Part shown: piece after piece, positions 33,257 through 43,243 of the stretch
How the letters are laid out: every line of letters begins with the position of its first letter
Numbering within the stretch: position 1 is the stretch's first letter
Source of the DNA: JAJAZB01 sp964244295
GTDB lineage: Bacteria > Bacteroidota > Bacteroidia > Cytophagales > Spirosomataceae
DNA: 64,000 nt
Direction of reading: 5' to 3'
NCBI GenBank assembly: GCA_964244295.1
Contig: CAXTIG010000006.1
Span: 124,001 to 188,000, forward strand
Made by a program: the position numbers and the translations under genes
Notes under the pieces: generated by a model
The model's database searches: none
What the model was told of the DNA's origin: nothing
What the model saw: the letters and a program-made list of their open reading frames with translations, nothing else

Positions 33257-33353
33257 TTTTTGAAACAAGAGATAAGAAACAAGAGACAGGAAGCCGTTTT
33301 CGGTCACTCCTCAACCCATCTTGCTTCTTGTCTCTTGCGTCTTGTTTTTAAAA
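33257..33353. repeat. word-repeat hairpin between grpE and dnaJ
   Basis: The left arm (about 33258-33294) is made of 7-base words such as ACAAGAG and ATAAGAA. The right arm (33321-33353) is its near reverse complement (TTCTTGTCTCTTG). It starts directly after the grpE TGA and ends 4 bases before the dnaJ ATG. It could attenuate read-through into dnaJ or stabilise the grpE mRNA end. Confidence 0.7.
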
Positions 33354-33357
33354 CACA

Positions 33358-34515
33358 ATGGCACAAAAACGCGATTTTTACGAGGTACTGGGCGTCGCCA
33401 AAGGCGCGACGGCGGAGGAAATCAAGAAAGCCTACCGCAAAATGGCGATTCAGTACCACCCCGATAAAAACCCCGACGACCCCTCGGCGGAAGACAAATT
33501 CAAGGAAGCCGCCGAAGCCTACGAGGTGCTCAGCGACGTCGAAAAGCGCAAACGCTACGACCAGTTCGGGCACCAGGGCGTGGGCGGGGCTTCGGGCAAT
33601 GGCCAGGGGCCGAGCATGGACGATATTTTTTCCCAGTTCGGCGATATTTTCGGCGATGCGAGTCCCTTCGGCTCCTTTTTCGGGGGCGGTCAGGGCGGCG
33701 GGCGGCGCATGGTGCGCAAAGGCTCCGACCTGCGCATCAAGTTGAAACTCGACTTGCAGGAAGTCGCCAACGGGGTTGAGAAAAAAATCAAGGTGAAACA
33801 CCACGTCACCTGCACGGCCTGCCTGGGCAACGGCTCGAAAAACGGTGCGGCGCTCAAAACCTGCCCCACCTGCAACGGCCAGGGTCAGGTGCGGAAAGTA
33901 ACCCAAACCATGCTCGGCCAAATGGTCTCGACCTCGACCTGCCCGACCTGCAATGGCGAGGGCAAAATCGTGGAAACGCGCTGCGAAGTGTGTTTCGGCG
34001 AAGGCCGCACCCTGGCCGACGAGGTGCTGAACATCAAAATTCCGGCGGGCGTGGCCGAGGGAATGCAGCTTTCGATGCAGGGCAAAGGCAACGTGCCGCC
34101 CCGGCCCGCTTCGGGCGGCGTAGCAGGCGACCTGTTGATCGTGGTGGAGGAAGAAGAACACGAAAGCCTCAAACGCGACGGCAACAACGTGGTGTTCGAC
34201 CTCTACGTTAACTTCGCCGACGCCGCCCTGGGCACCGCTGTGGAAGTACCCACCATCGACGGCAAGGCCCGCATTACGCTCGAACCGGGTACGCAGGGCG
34301 GGAAAGTACTCCGGCTCAAAGGCAAGGGCATCAAAGAGTTGAATGGCTACGCGAAGGGCGACCAATTGGTTCACGTGAACGTCTGGACGCCGAAGCAACT
34401 CAGCGCCGAGGAACGCAGTTTACTCGAGAAACTCCGCAGCGCCGCCAATTTCCAGCCGAAGCCGAGCAAGAACGAGAAGGGTTTTTTTGAGAAGATGAAG
34501 GATTTGTTTGAGTAG
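33358..34515 (+). CDS. dnaJ: DnaJ (type I J-protein co-chaperone)
   Basis: The 385-residue protein has the full type I layout. The J domain (1-70) has HPD in QYHPDKNPDD. A Gly/Phe-rich region (about 75-125) follows. Four CxxCxGxG-type zinc motifs come next: CTACLGNG, CPTCNGQG, CPTCNGEG and CEVCFGEG. Two C-terminal beta domains (GDLLIVVEEEEHE, VEVPTIDGKARITLEPGTQ) complete it. It stimulates DnaK ATPase and delivers substrates. Note the last residue of the first zinc motif is Ser (GNGS), a minor variation. Confidence 0.96.
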   Translation: MAQKRDFYEVLGVAKGATAEEIKKAYRKMAIQYHPDKNPDDPSAEDKFKEAAEAYEVLSDVEKRKRYDQFGHQGVGGASGNGQGPSMDDIFSQFGDIFGDASPFGSFFGGGQGGGRRMVRKGSDLRIKLKLDLQEVANGVEKKIKVKHHVTCTACLGNGSKNGAALKTCPTCNGQGQVRKVTQTMLGQMVSTSTCPTCNGEGKIVETRCEVCFGEGRTLADEVLNIKIPAGVAEGMQLSMQGKGNVPPRPASGGVAGDLLIVVEEEEHESLKRDGNNVVFDLYVNFADAALGTAVEVPTIDGKARITLEPGTQGGKVLRLKGKGIKELNGYAKGDQLVHVNVWTPKQLSAEERSLLEKLRSAANFQPKPSKNEKGFFEKMKDLFE

Positions 34516-34521
34516 CAAGCG

Positions 34522-34640
34522 AGCAACCCGGACAGCGGTCGAAGACCCTGTCAGCGGTTGCGGGCTGGTCGGTAGCCAACCATTGGTTATCCGGCGAGGC
34601 GCAACCGCTGACAGGGTCTTCGACCGCTGTCCGGGTTGCT
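34522..34640. repeat. long inverted repeat downstream of dnaJ
   Basis: Arms of about 40 bases: left starts AGCAACCCGGACAGCGG at 34522, right ends CCGCTGTCCGGGTTGCT at 34640. They are near-perfect reverse complements flanking a loop of about 38 bases. The arms contain nested related words (CGGTCGAAGACCC, GACAGGGTCTTCG). Located 7 bases after the dnaJ stop. Confidence 0.75.
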
Positions 34641-34644
34641 TCTC

Positions 34645-34711
34645 GGCTCGGTCGCTCCGTAGCGTAGGGTTTAAACCCATACGCTACGGAGCGACCGAGC
34701 CGGTCTTTTTT
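34645..34711 (+). terminator. perfect palindrome followed by T-run
   Basis: Arms GGCTCGGTCGCTCCGTAGCG (34645) and CGCTACGGAGCGACCGAGCC (ending 34701) are exact reverse complements, with a loop centred on the palindrome GGGTTTAAACCC. GG then TCTTTTTT follows, so the structure resembles an intrinsic terminator for dnaJ, stacked after the previous inverted repeat and ending just upstream of the amidohydrolase. Confidence 0.65.
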
Positions 34712-34739
34712 GTATCTTCCCGAATCCAAAACCCGACCC

Positions 34740-36368
34740 ATGCTGCCACGTTTCCTCGCCTTCTTTCTATCTGTTGCTTCCGTTTCCTTCGCCCAGCAAC
34801 CCGCCGATCTCCTCGTTCACCACGCCAAAATTTACACCGTCAACGAACGCTTCGAGGTAGCCGAGGCCCTGGCCGTGAAAGACGGACGGATTCTGGCCGT
34901 GGGCAAAAACGCCGACATTCAGAAACGCTACCGCGCCAAAACCAGCGTAGACGCGGCGGGCAAGCCGCTCTACCCCGGTTTCATCGATGCCCACGCGCAT
35001 TTTTTCAACTACGGCTTCAGCCTGCAACGGGTGAATCTGATGGGCACCAAAAGCTGGGCGGAAATCCTCGGCAAAGTGCAGGCCTTCGCCGCCCAAACGC
35101 CCGGCGAGTGGGTGACGGGCCGGGGCTGGGACCAGAACGACTGGCCCACGCAGGAGTTTCCCGACAAAGCCGAACTCGACCGCCTCTTCCCCCGCCGCCC
35201 CGTGCTGCTCACCCGCGTGGACGGCCACGCCGCCATCGCCAACCAGGCCGCCCTCGACCGGGCGGGCCTCCAGCCCGGCCAAACCCTGACGGGCGGCAGC
35301 GTCGAAACCAAAGACGGCAAACTGACCGGCATCCTCGTCGACAACGCCATCGGTTTGGTGCGGAAAGTCATCCCGCCCCCCGCCCGCGCCGAGCGCGAAA
35401 AAGCCCTGCTCGACGCCCAGAAAAACTGCTTCGCCGTGGGCCTCACCACCGTGGACGACTGCGGAATTATGGCCCCCGACGTGGACCTCATCGACAGCCT
35501 CCAGCGCGCCAACCGCCTCCAGATGCGCCTCTACGCCATGCTCAGCGACGATTCGCTCAACTACGCCCGGTTTTTGCCGAAAGGAATTTACAAAACCGAC
35601 CGCCTCAACGTGCGCAGCTTCAAGGTGTACGGCGATGGTGCCCTCGGCTCGCGCGGGGCCTGCCTGCTCGCCGCCTACGCCGACCGCCCCGACTGGAAAG
35701 GATTTCTACTCAGCGAACCGGGGCATTTTCAGAAAATCGCCCAAACCCTCGCGCCCACCCAATTTCAGATGTGTACCCACGCCATCGGCGACTCGGCCAA
35801 CCGGACCTTGCTCCGGATTTACGCCGACGTGCTGAAGGGCAAAAACGACAAACGCTGGCGCATCGAACACGCCCAGGTGGTCGCCGAGGATGATTTTCGG
35901 TATTTCGGACAAAACAACATCGTCCCTTCGGTGCAGCCCACCCACGCCACCTCCGACATGTACTGGGCGCTGGCCCGGCTGGGCGCGACGCGGGGGAAAT
36001 TTGCCTACGCCTTCAAAAAACTGATGGACGAAAACGGCTGGATTCCCCTCGGCACCGATTTCCCGGTGGAAGACATCAGCCCCTTCGCTACGTTTTTCGC
36101 CGCCGTCTATCGCCGCGACGCGAAGGGCTACCCGACCGGTGGGTTTCAGCCCGAAAATGCCCTCAGCCGCCAGCAAACCCTGCGTGGCATGACCATCTGG
36201 GCGGCTAAATCGAATTTTGAGGAGGCTGAGAAAGGCAGTCTCGAACCCGGAAAATTCGCCGATTTCATCCTCCTCGACCGCGATTTGATGACCACCGACC
36301 AGGGAAAACTGCTGGAAACCAGGGTGCTGGCGACGTATCTGAACGGGGAGTTGGTGTACAAAAAGTAG
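34740..36368 (+). CDS. exported amidohydrolase (YtcJ/Nfda-like, metal-dependent)
   Basis: I chose the ATG at 34740 (542 residues), which is followed by a signal peptide (FLAFFLSVASVSFAQQ). The protein has the amidohydrolase-3 layout: an N-terminal beta domain (ADLLVHHAKIYTVNE, GRILAVGKNADI), the metal site YPGFIDAHAHFFNYG, GRGWDQNDW, a later ERHAQV-type metal ligand (WRIEHAQVV), a His in CTHAIGDSANR, and the C-terminal Asp in PLGTDFPVED. Such enzymes hydrolyse amide or carbamate bonds of unknown substrates in the periplasm. The 3' end converges on the AraC gene 7 bases away. Confidence 0.85.
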   Translation: MLPRFLAFFLSVASVSFAQQPADLLVHHAKIYTVNERFEVAEALAVKDGRILAVGKNADIQKRYRAKTSVDAAGKPLYPGFIDAHAHFFNYGFSLQRVNLMGTKSWAEILGKVQAFAAQTPGEWVTGRGWDQNDWPTQEFPDKAELDRLFPRRPVLLTRVDGHAAIANQAALDRAGLQPGQTLTGGSVETKDGKLTGILVDNAIGLVRKVIPPPARAEREKALLDAQKNCFAVGLTTVDDCGIMAPDVDLIDSLQRANRLQMRLYAMLSDDSLNYARFLPKGIYKTDRLNVRSFKVYGDGALGSRGACLLAAYADRPDWKGFLLSEPGHFQKIAQTLAPTQFQMCTHAIGDSANRTLLRIYADVLKGKNDKRWRIEHAQVVAEDDFRYFGQNNIVPSVQPTHATSDMYWALARLGATRGKFAYAFKKLMDENGWIPLGTDFPVEDISPFATFFAAVYRRDAKGYPTGGFQPENALSRQQTLRGMTIWAAKSNFEEAEKGSLEPGKFADFILLDRDLMTTDQGKLLETRVLATYLNGELVYKK

Positions 36369-36375
36369 GGGCAAT

Positions 36376-37248
36376 TCACACCCGCCAAGCCATCCGGCGG
36401 TACGTGGCCGGGGGCAGGTTGAACCGGCGGCGAAAAAGACGCGAAAAATAATACACGTTGGGAATGCCGACCCGTTCGGCGATTTCCTTGACCGGCACGT
36501 CGGTCAAGGCCAGCAGGCGCTGGGCGCGTTCGAGGCGTTTGCCGATGATGTATTCGGTGGGCCGCACCCCGACCACGTTGAGGAAATGACGGGAAAAATA
36601 ATCGGGGTGCTGGTTGCTCCCCGCCGCCAGAATTTCCACGCTGAGCGGTTCGTGCAGGTGCTGGTGAATGTACTGCAACAAGGTGCCCAACTGCCGGAGT
36701 GGTTTTTTCGATTGGGCTTCCGGCTCGGTTTTCTTCGACAGAAAACGAGAAAGCAGTTGCAGCAAAATACCCTGGGTTTCCAAAAAAACGTTTTCCGTTT
36801 GCGTCGTGTGGGGCCGGTTAAAACTGAGCAACTCCGGCTGGTTGTCGTACTGCCGGGGGTCGAAGCGGGGCAGTGTGCGGCCCGGATTCAACGCCAGCAG
36901 GCGCGCCATCAGGAGGGAGTCGAGCGGCGTTGCCGGAACCTGGTAGTCGAACGCCACCGCCTCGAAAACGGAAACCCCCGTGGGCAATTCATCGAGTACG
37001 TGGACAAAATACTGCTCCAGGTGCTCGTCGCAGTGGTAACGGCTGTGCGTAAAACTGGGAATGAGGTATAAAAATCCGGGTTCGAGCCGGTACTTCCGGT
37101 CGCTGTGAAACACCCAGCCCTCCCCCTCCGTAATCAGGTACAGCCGCGAAAACGGACTGACCACGTGGTCGTACCGCCAGCGGGAGTCGAGCCGCACCAG
37201 GTCCACGTGCAGGACATCCAGGCGCAGGGATTGAAGGGATTCGGGCAT
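36376..37248 (-). CDS. AraC-family transcriptional regulator
   Basis: The 290-residue protein has an N-terminal cupin-like ligand domain (SRLYLITEGEGWVFH, YRLEPGFLYLIPSFTHS) and a C-terminal AraC DNA-binding domain (about 190-290) with two helix-turn-helix units: LSVEILAAGSNQHPDYFSRH and PVKEIAERVGIPNVYYFSRL followed by FRRRFNLPPATYRR. It is divergent from the DUF1549/DUF1553 gene across 137 bases and is therefore the likely activator of that operon. The inducer is unknown. Confidence 0.88.
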   Translation of the reverse strand: MPESLQSLRLDVLHVDLVRLDSRWRYDHVVSPFSRLYLITEGEGWVFHSDRKYRLEPGFLYLIPSFTHSRYHCDEHLEQYFVHVLDELPTGVSVFEAVAFDYQVPATPLDSLLMARLLALNPGRTLPRFDPRQYDNQPELLSFNRPHTTQTENVFLETQGILLQLLSRFLSKKTEPEAQSKKPLRQLGTLLQYIHQHLHEPLSVEILAAGSNQHPDYFSRHFLNVVGVRPTEYIIGKRLERAQRLLALTDVPVKEIAERVGIPNVYYFSRLFRRRFNLPPATYRRMAWRV

Positions 37249-37385
37249 GGTGCCAATGGTTTCCGGCGTTTACCAAAGGTCGGATTTGTGCAAAACAAGT
37301 TCGGCTTCGTTCATTTACCAAAACCGTACGTTTCACCAGCTTTGCAGGAAGTGATTTTCTCGAAAAATCGAGGAGGTTCAATTTC

Positions 37386-40300
37386 ATGAACAAATCGCGT
37401 CATTCGTCGTTTTTGTCCGCGCTGACCAGTTTGGGGCTAGTGGCGTTGAGCGTTGGCCTGCCGGGGTGTGGCGTGGACAAACCCGCCGAAATCCTGGCGG
37501 TCGAGGCGCGGTTGCCCGAAAAACTGGACTACAACCTCCACGTCAAACCCATTCTTTCCGACAAATGCTTCCTCTGCCACGGCCCCGACCGGGCCAGCCA
37601 GAAAGCCGGGCTGGATTTGTCCACGCCCGAAGGCGCGAGGGCCGCGCTCAAGGAGTCGAAGCGCAACCACGCCATCGTGCCGGGCGATTTGGCCGAAAGT
37701 GAAGTGTATTTCCGGCTGATCTCGACCGACCCGAAAGAAATGATGCCGCCGCCGAAGTCCAACCGGGTGCTGACGGCTTACGAAAAAGCGGTTTTGATAA
37801 AATGGATGGAACAGGGGGCGGAGTACAAACCCCACTGGGCGCTCCTGAAGCCCGAAAAATCGCCGCTGCCCGACGTAAAAAACAAGGTCTGGCCCCGCAA
37901 CGGCATCGACTTTTTTGTCCTGAAAAAACTGGAGGAATCCGGGTTGAACCCTTCGCCCGAAGCCGATAAAGAAACCTTGCTCCGCCGGGTTTCACTCGAT
38001 TTGACCGGCCTGCCGCCCAGCCCCGAAGAAACCGACGCCTTCCTGGCCGACCGCTCGCCAAAAGCCTACGAAAAAGTGGTCGACCGGCTGCTGGCCTCGC
38101 CGCAGTACGGGGAAAAAATGGCCGTCGATTGGCTGGATTTAGCCCGCTTCGCCGACACGCACGGCTACACCGTCGACCGCTACCGCCCGATGTGGCCCTA
38201 CCGCGACTGGGTCATCCGGGCGTTTAACCAAAATATGCCCTTCGACCGGTTCACGACCTGGCAACTGGCGGGCGATTTACTCCCCGCTGCCACGCGGGAA
38301 CAGCGCATCGCCACGGCCTTCAACCGGAACCACTCGCAGAACATGGAGGGCGGCATCGTGAACGAAGAATTCCGGCTGGAGTACGTCGCCGACCGCACGA
38401 ATACCCTCGGCACGGCCTTCCTCGGCCTGACGGTGGAATGCGCCCGTTGCCACGACCACAAATTCGACCCGATTTCGCAGAACGATTATTACAGCTTGTT
38501 TTCGTTTTTCAACAACGTCGATGAAGTCGGGCAACTCTCCTGGGACGACGCCATGCCCGTACCCACGCTGCTGCTTACCCAACCCCGACACGACAGCCTG
38601 CTCCGTTTTTTCGATGCGAAAATGAAGGCCACCGAGGCCGCCCTCGCCGCCACCCGCCAAACCGAACGCGCCGCCTTCGACCGCTGGCGCAGCGGGGCCG
38701 GCGCAACCCTGCCGATTGATTTGACCAAAAACCTGACCGCGCATTTTAGTTTCGACAAACTGGTCGATGGAAAATTTGTCAGTACGATTTCCGCCAAAGA
38801 CCAGGGCAGCGTAGCCGACCCGGTGCTGGTTCCGGGCAAGGCGGGCATGGCCTTCCAGTCGAACGGGGATGATATTTTGAAGTTGGGAAAGGTCGGGGTA
38901 TTCAGCCGGGCGGAGCCGTTTTCGGTCGGGCTTTGGGTGAAAATTCCGAAGGATTTGCAAAAAGGCGTTATCGTCCACAAAGGCGCGGGCGACATTCTTT
39001 ACAACTTCCGGGGCTATTACCTCAACCTGCGCGGCGACCGGGCCGAACTGCTCATGGCCCACACCTGGCCCTACAACTGCCTCATTCGGCTCAGCCAAAC
39101 GGCTTTGCCCCGCGAAAAATGGGTGCATCTGACGATGACCTACGACGGCTCCAGCCGGGCGGCGGGCCTGAAACTCTACGTGGACGGGCGGGAAGCGCCG
39201 CTGTTGACCGAAAAAGACAACCTCTACAAAGACATCCTGTTTACGGGCGAACAAACCGGTCTGCAACTCGGAGCCGATATGCGCGGGCCTGGGCTGAAAG
39301 GCGGACTTTTCGATGAACTCCGCGTGTATTCCCGCGAACTGAGCACCCCCGAAATCGCCCGGCTCGCCGGTTTTCCGGCACCGGATAGCCTGGAAACGGC
39401 GTTTGATTTTTACCTGAAAAATGTCTCAAAAACCGGTCAGGCGCAGACCGCAGTGCTGGGAAAACAGCGGGCCGAACGCAACGCCGTGCAGGAAACCGTG
39501 CCCGAACTGATGGTGATGGAGGAGATGAAACCCCGCCGCAAAACTTTCCTGCTCAAGCGCGGGGCCTACGACGCGCCCGGCCCCGAAGTAACTCCCGACG
39601 CACCCCGGAACGTGCTGCCGTTTACGGCTCAGTTTCCCAAAAACCGCCTCGGTCTGGCCGCCTGGCTGCTGCACCCCGACAACCCCCTCACGGCGCGGGT
39701 GGCGGTGAACCGGTACTGGCAAAGCTACTTCGGCAACGGCCTGCACCGGGCTTCCAACAACTTCGGCAACCAGGGCGGCCTGCCCACGCACCCCGAACTG
39801 CTCGACTGGCTGGCCGTTACGTTTCGCACGAGTGGCGGTCCGTCGCACGGCTGGAACGTGAAGGCCATGCAAAAACTGATCGTGCTCTCGGCTACCTACC
39901 GCCAATCGTCCCGGACGACGCCCGCCCTGCGGGAGCGCGACCCGGAAAACGCGTTGCTGGCCCGTGGCCCGGCCTTCCGGCTCACGGCGGAACAGGCCCG
40001 CGACAACGCCCTCGCCGCCAGCGGATTGCTTTCCCGAAAAATGGGCGGGCCGAGCGTGAAGCCCTACCAGCCGGAGGGCCTGTGGGCCGTCAACCGGGCC
40101 GAGTACATGCAAGACCACGGCGAAGACCTGTACCGCCGGAGCCTGTACACCTTTTGGCGGCGCACCAACCCGCCCCCGACCATGAACACGTTTGACGCGC
40201 CCTCGCGGAGTTACTGCGTGGTGCAGCGGCAAAAAACGAGTACGCCCCTCCAGGCGCTGGTGCTGCTCAACGACCCGCAATTCGTGGAAGCCGCCCGCCG

Positions 40301-40586
40301 CGTGGCCGAACGCGCCGCGATTCGTTTCTCGAATTTGAACGAGCGGCTGACTTACACCTACCGCCTGCTCACCGCCCGCCGCCCCTCGGCGAAGGAACTG
40401 GTAATTTTGACGACGTTATTTCAACGGGAAACCGAAAAATTCCGCGCGGCCCCGGCCAAAGCAAGCGGCTGGCTCCGCACCGGCGAAGCGCCGCTGCTGG
40501 CAAAAACCGACCCGGCGGCCCTGGCGGCGGGAACGGTCGTGGCGAGTACGATTTTGAATTCGGATGCGTTCGTGACGCGGCGATAA
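37386..40586 (+). CDS. lipoprotein with cytochrome-c-like, DUF1549, LamG and DUF1553 domains
   Basis: This 1066-residue protein has a lipoprotein signal (lipobox LPGC, Cys28). A PSCyt1-type cytochrome region follows, with haem motif CFLCH at 61-65 and EMMPPPKSN. Then come DUF1549 (about 165-385; LLRRVSLDLTGLPPSPEE, WLDLARFADTHGY, CARCHDHKFDPI), a LamG/concanavalin-like domain (about 455-660; LTMTYDGSSRAAGLKLYVDG) and DUF1553 (about 740-1010; NPLTARVAVNRYW, PPPTMNTFDAPSR). This architecture is best known from Planctomycetes and Verrucomicrobia and is linked there to carbohydrate degradation, but the reaction is unknown. A second CxxCH (CARCH) occurs within DUF1549. The DUF1501 gene follows. 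Confidence 0.88.
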   Translation: MNKSRHSSFLSALTSLGLVALSVGLPGCGVDKPAEILAVEARLPEKLDYNLHVKPILSDKCFLCHGPDRASQKAGLDLSTPEGARAALKESKRNHAIVPGDLAESEVYFRLISTDPKEMMPPPKSNRVLTAYEKAVLIKWMEQGAEYKPHWALLKPEKSPLPDVKNKVWPRNGIDFFVLKKLEESGLNPSPEADKETLLRRVSLDLTGLPPSPEETDAFLADRSPKAYEKVVDRLLASPQYGEKMAVDWLDLARFADTHGYTVDRYRPMWPYRDWVIRAFNQNMPFDRFTTWQLAGDLLPAATREQRIATAFNRNHSQNMEGGIVNEEFRLEYVADRTNTLGTAFLGLTVECARCHDHKFDPISQNDYYSLFSFFNNVDEVGQLSWDDAMPVPTLLLTQPRHDSLLRFFDAKMKATEAALAATRQTERAAFDRWRSGAGATLPIDLTKNLTAHFSFDKLVDGKFVSTISAKDQGSVADPVLVPGKAGMAFQSNGDDILKLGKVGVFSRAEPFSVGLWVKIPKDLQKGVIVHKGAGDILYNFRGYYLNLRGDRAELLMAHTWPYNCLIRLSQTALPREKWVHLTMTYDGSSRAAGLKLYVDGREAPLLTEKDNLYKDILFTGEQTGLQLGADMRGPGLKGGLFDELRVYSRELSTPEIARLAGFPAPDSLETAFDFYLKNVSKTGQAQTAVLGKQRAERNAVQETVPELMVMEEMKPRRKTFLLKRGAYDAPGPEVTPDAPRNVLPFTAQFPKNRLGLAAWLLHPDNPLTARVAVNRYWQSYFGNGLHRASNNFGNQGGLPTHPELLDWLAVTFRTSGGPSHGWNVKAMQKLIVLSATYRQSSRTTPALRERDPENALLARGPAFRLTAEQARDNALAASGLLSRKMGGPSVKPYQPEGLWAVNRAEYMQDHGEDLYRRSLYTFWRRTNPPPTMNTFDAPSRSYCVVQRQKTSTPLQALVLLNDPQFVEAARRVAERAAIRFSNLNERLTYTYRLLTARRPSAKELVILTTLFQRETEKFRAAPAKASGWLRTGEAPLLAKTDPAALAAGTVVASTILNSDAFVTRR

Positions 40587-40606
40587 ACCGCCTCCGCTCT
40601 GCTCCA

Positions 40607-40742
40607 CAGAGGCTGTCATCCTGAGCGCAGCGAAAGGACCTCGTTGGACGACCGGATAATTGGCCGGTGACCCAGCGGTAGCTAACTTCCAGCGAATCGG
40701 AAGTCCAACAAGGTCCTTTCGCTGCGCTCAGGATGACAGATA
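40607..40742. repeat. inverted repeat, GTCATCCTGAGCG type
   Basis: Left arm beginning CTGTCATCCTGAGCGCAGCG at 40613 and right arm ending CGCTGCGCTCAGGATGACAG at 40739 are near-perfect reverse complements over about 37 bases, flanking a loop of about 50 bases. It lies between the two genes of the DUF1549/DUF1501 pair. Confidence 0.8.
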
Positions 40743-40768
40743 ATTTTTCAAAAAATAAGCACTGACCC

Positions 40769-42211
<1,443 letters not shown>

Positions 42212-42245
42212 ATTACTGGAAGGATGTATTTTGAAACGCCTCCCT

Positions 42246-42478
42246 TTGAACGTCATTGCGAGCGAAGGTCATCATCGCGAGCGAAGCGAGAGAGGATGAC
42301 CGGAGCGAAGCAATCCCCTCCCGAAGACCAAACGGTCCGTTGGACAGTAACTCCTGGGAAGTACTCAGATTTAGCTACCGTGCGACGGACCGCTCGGTCT
42401 CCGGGAGGGGATTGCTTCGCTCCGGTAAACAACTCTCGCTTCGCTCGTCTCGTTTACCTCCGCTCGCAATGACGGGTC
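42246..42478. repeat. long inverted repeat, GTCATTGCGAGCG type
   Basis: The left end CGTCATTGCGAGCGAAGG (42250) and right end CGCTCGCAATGACGGG (about 42461-42476) are reverse complements. Nested matching words lie inside (GGAGCGAAGCAATCCCCTCC against GGAGGGGATTGCTTCGCTCC; ACCAAACGGTCCGT against ACGGACCGCTCGGT). This fills most of the 295-base gap between the convergent DUF1501 and 127-residue genes. No ORF is convincing inside it. Confidence 0.75.
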
Positions 42479-42506
42479 GGGCAGATTTTTTTAGCCTCCG
42501 TGCTTT

Positions 42507-42890
42507 CTACCGCACACTAATAAACTTCTCCGGCAAAATCGGCTCGGCGCGGTGGGTGCTGAGGTTGATTTCGCGGGTCTGGCTTTCCTTGCCGTCGCTG
42601 ATGCGGAGTTGGTACACGCCATCGGGGAGTTCGGCCAGGTCGAGGCGGCGCCAGTATTTGGTCGTCTTACGGCCCAGGGTTTCCTGGTACACAACCCGAT
42701 TCTCCGGGTTGACGAGCGAGAGGTTCAGGCGTTTGTGACCAGGATTTTCAAGCATCACGTTCAGTTTCGAGGTATTTTGTTTGGGGTAAACACCCACGGC
42801 GAAGGAAGACGAGGAAGCAGGCGTTTGCGGGTCGGTATGGAGCAAGCCTGAGAGGAGCGAAGCGGCGATGGAAACAAAAAGAGCGTTCAT
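42507..42890 (-). CDS. small exported protein with carbohydrate/Ig-like beta fold
   Basis: The ATG at 42888-42890 gives 127 residues with a short signal-like N-terminus (MNALFVSIAASLLSG). The rest is beta-rich: KLNVMLENPGHKRLNLSLVN, VVYQETLGRKTTKYWRRLDL, then ELPDGVYQLRISDGKE. This resembles the Ig-like secreted domains of Bacteroidota whose final strands read 'LPxGxYxLxI' (DUF3244 or T9SS sorting-type folds). No conserved C-terminal sorting motif is seen. Function unknown; role at the cell surface or periplasm inferred. Confidence 0.65.
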   Translation of the reverse strand: MNALFVSIAASLLSGLLHTDPQTPASSSSFAVGVYPKQNTSKLNVMLENPGHKRLNLSLVNPENRVVYQETLGRKTTKYWRRLDLAELPDGVYQLRISDGKESQTREINLSTHRAEPILPEKFISVR

Positions 42891-43090
42891 GGGAAAACTT
42901 GAAAAAGGGTTGATACAATGGATTCCGGCAAGAGGATTTTTAGACGCAACGACCCGGTTGGCCAACCCGTTTTTTACGTCTTCAAACTGCTTTCCTGCCC
43001 GATTTTCAACCCAATGATGCAGACAACCTCCCCTACCGCAGCCGTTTGGGACGAGCGGTTGGATGGGTTTGGCGAACGGCCCTTCGACGT
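42891..43090. other. intergenic sequence, no gene recognised
   Basis: Together with the hairpins at 43091-43229 this forms the 353-base gap between the small exported protein gene and the DUF2723 gene. It should carry the promoter for the former, but I see no clear -33/-7 pair. A 77-codon plus-strand frame through it runs into the hairpins and has no family features. Confidence 0.3.
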
Positions 43091-43127
43091 AAAAAAGCCC
43101 ATTCCGGTGTACCGGAATGGGCTTTTA
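43091..43127. terminator. bidirectional hairpin terminator after DUF2723 gene
   Basis: AAAAAAGCCCATTCCGGT pairs with ACCGGAATGGGCTTTTA around the loop GT. A-run on one side and T-run on the other allow it to terminate on both strands. Confidence 0.75.
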
Positions 43128-43138
43128 CGGAAAATGAA

Positions 43139-43229
43139 AGGGTCACGCTGAGCGGAGTCGAAGGGCGTGCGGCTGGTCAGCGCCAGCCCACCACACGCGC
43201 TTCGACTCCGCTCAGCGTGACCCTTTAAC
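43139..43229. repeat. inverted repeat, CTTCGACTCCGCTCAG type
   Basis: Arms AGGGTCACGCTGAGCGGAGT (from 43138) and ACTCCGCTCAGCGTGACCCT (ending about 43226) are exact reverse complements, extended inward by CGAAG. A single arm of the same word (CTTCGACTCCGCTCAGGGTG) forms the first 20 bases of the window, so the element is repeated in this genome. Confidence 0.8.
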
Positions 43230-43243
43230 GGTAAAATCAGCAC

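Noticed and set aside
42918..43151. 77-codon plus-strand ORF before the DUF2723 gene end
   Set aside because: It runs through a terminator hairpin and into an inverted repeat, so it is unlikely to be a gene.
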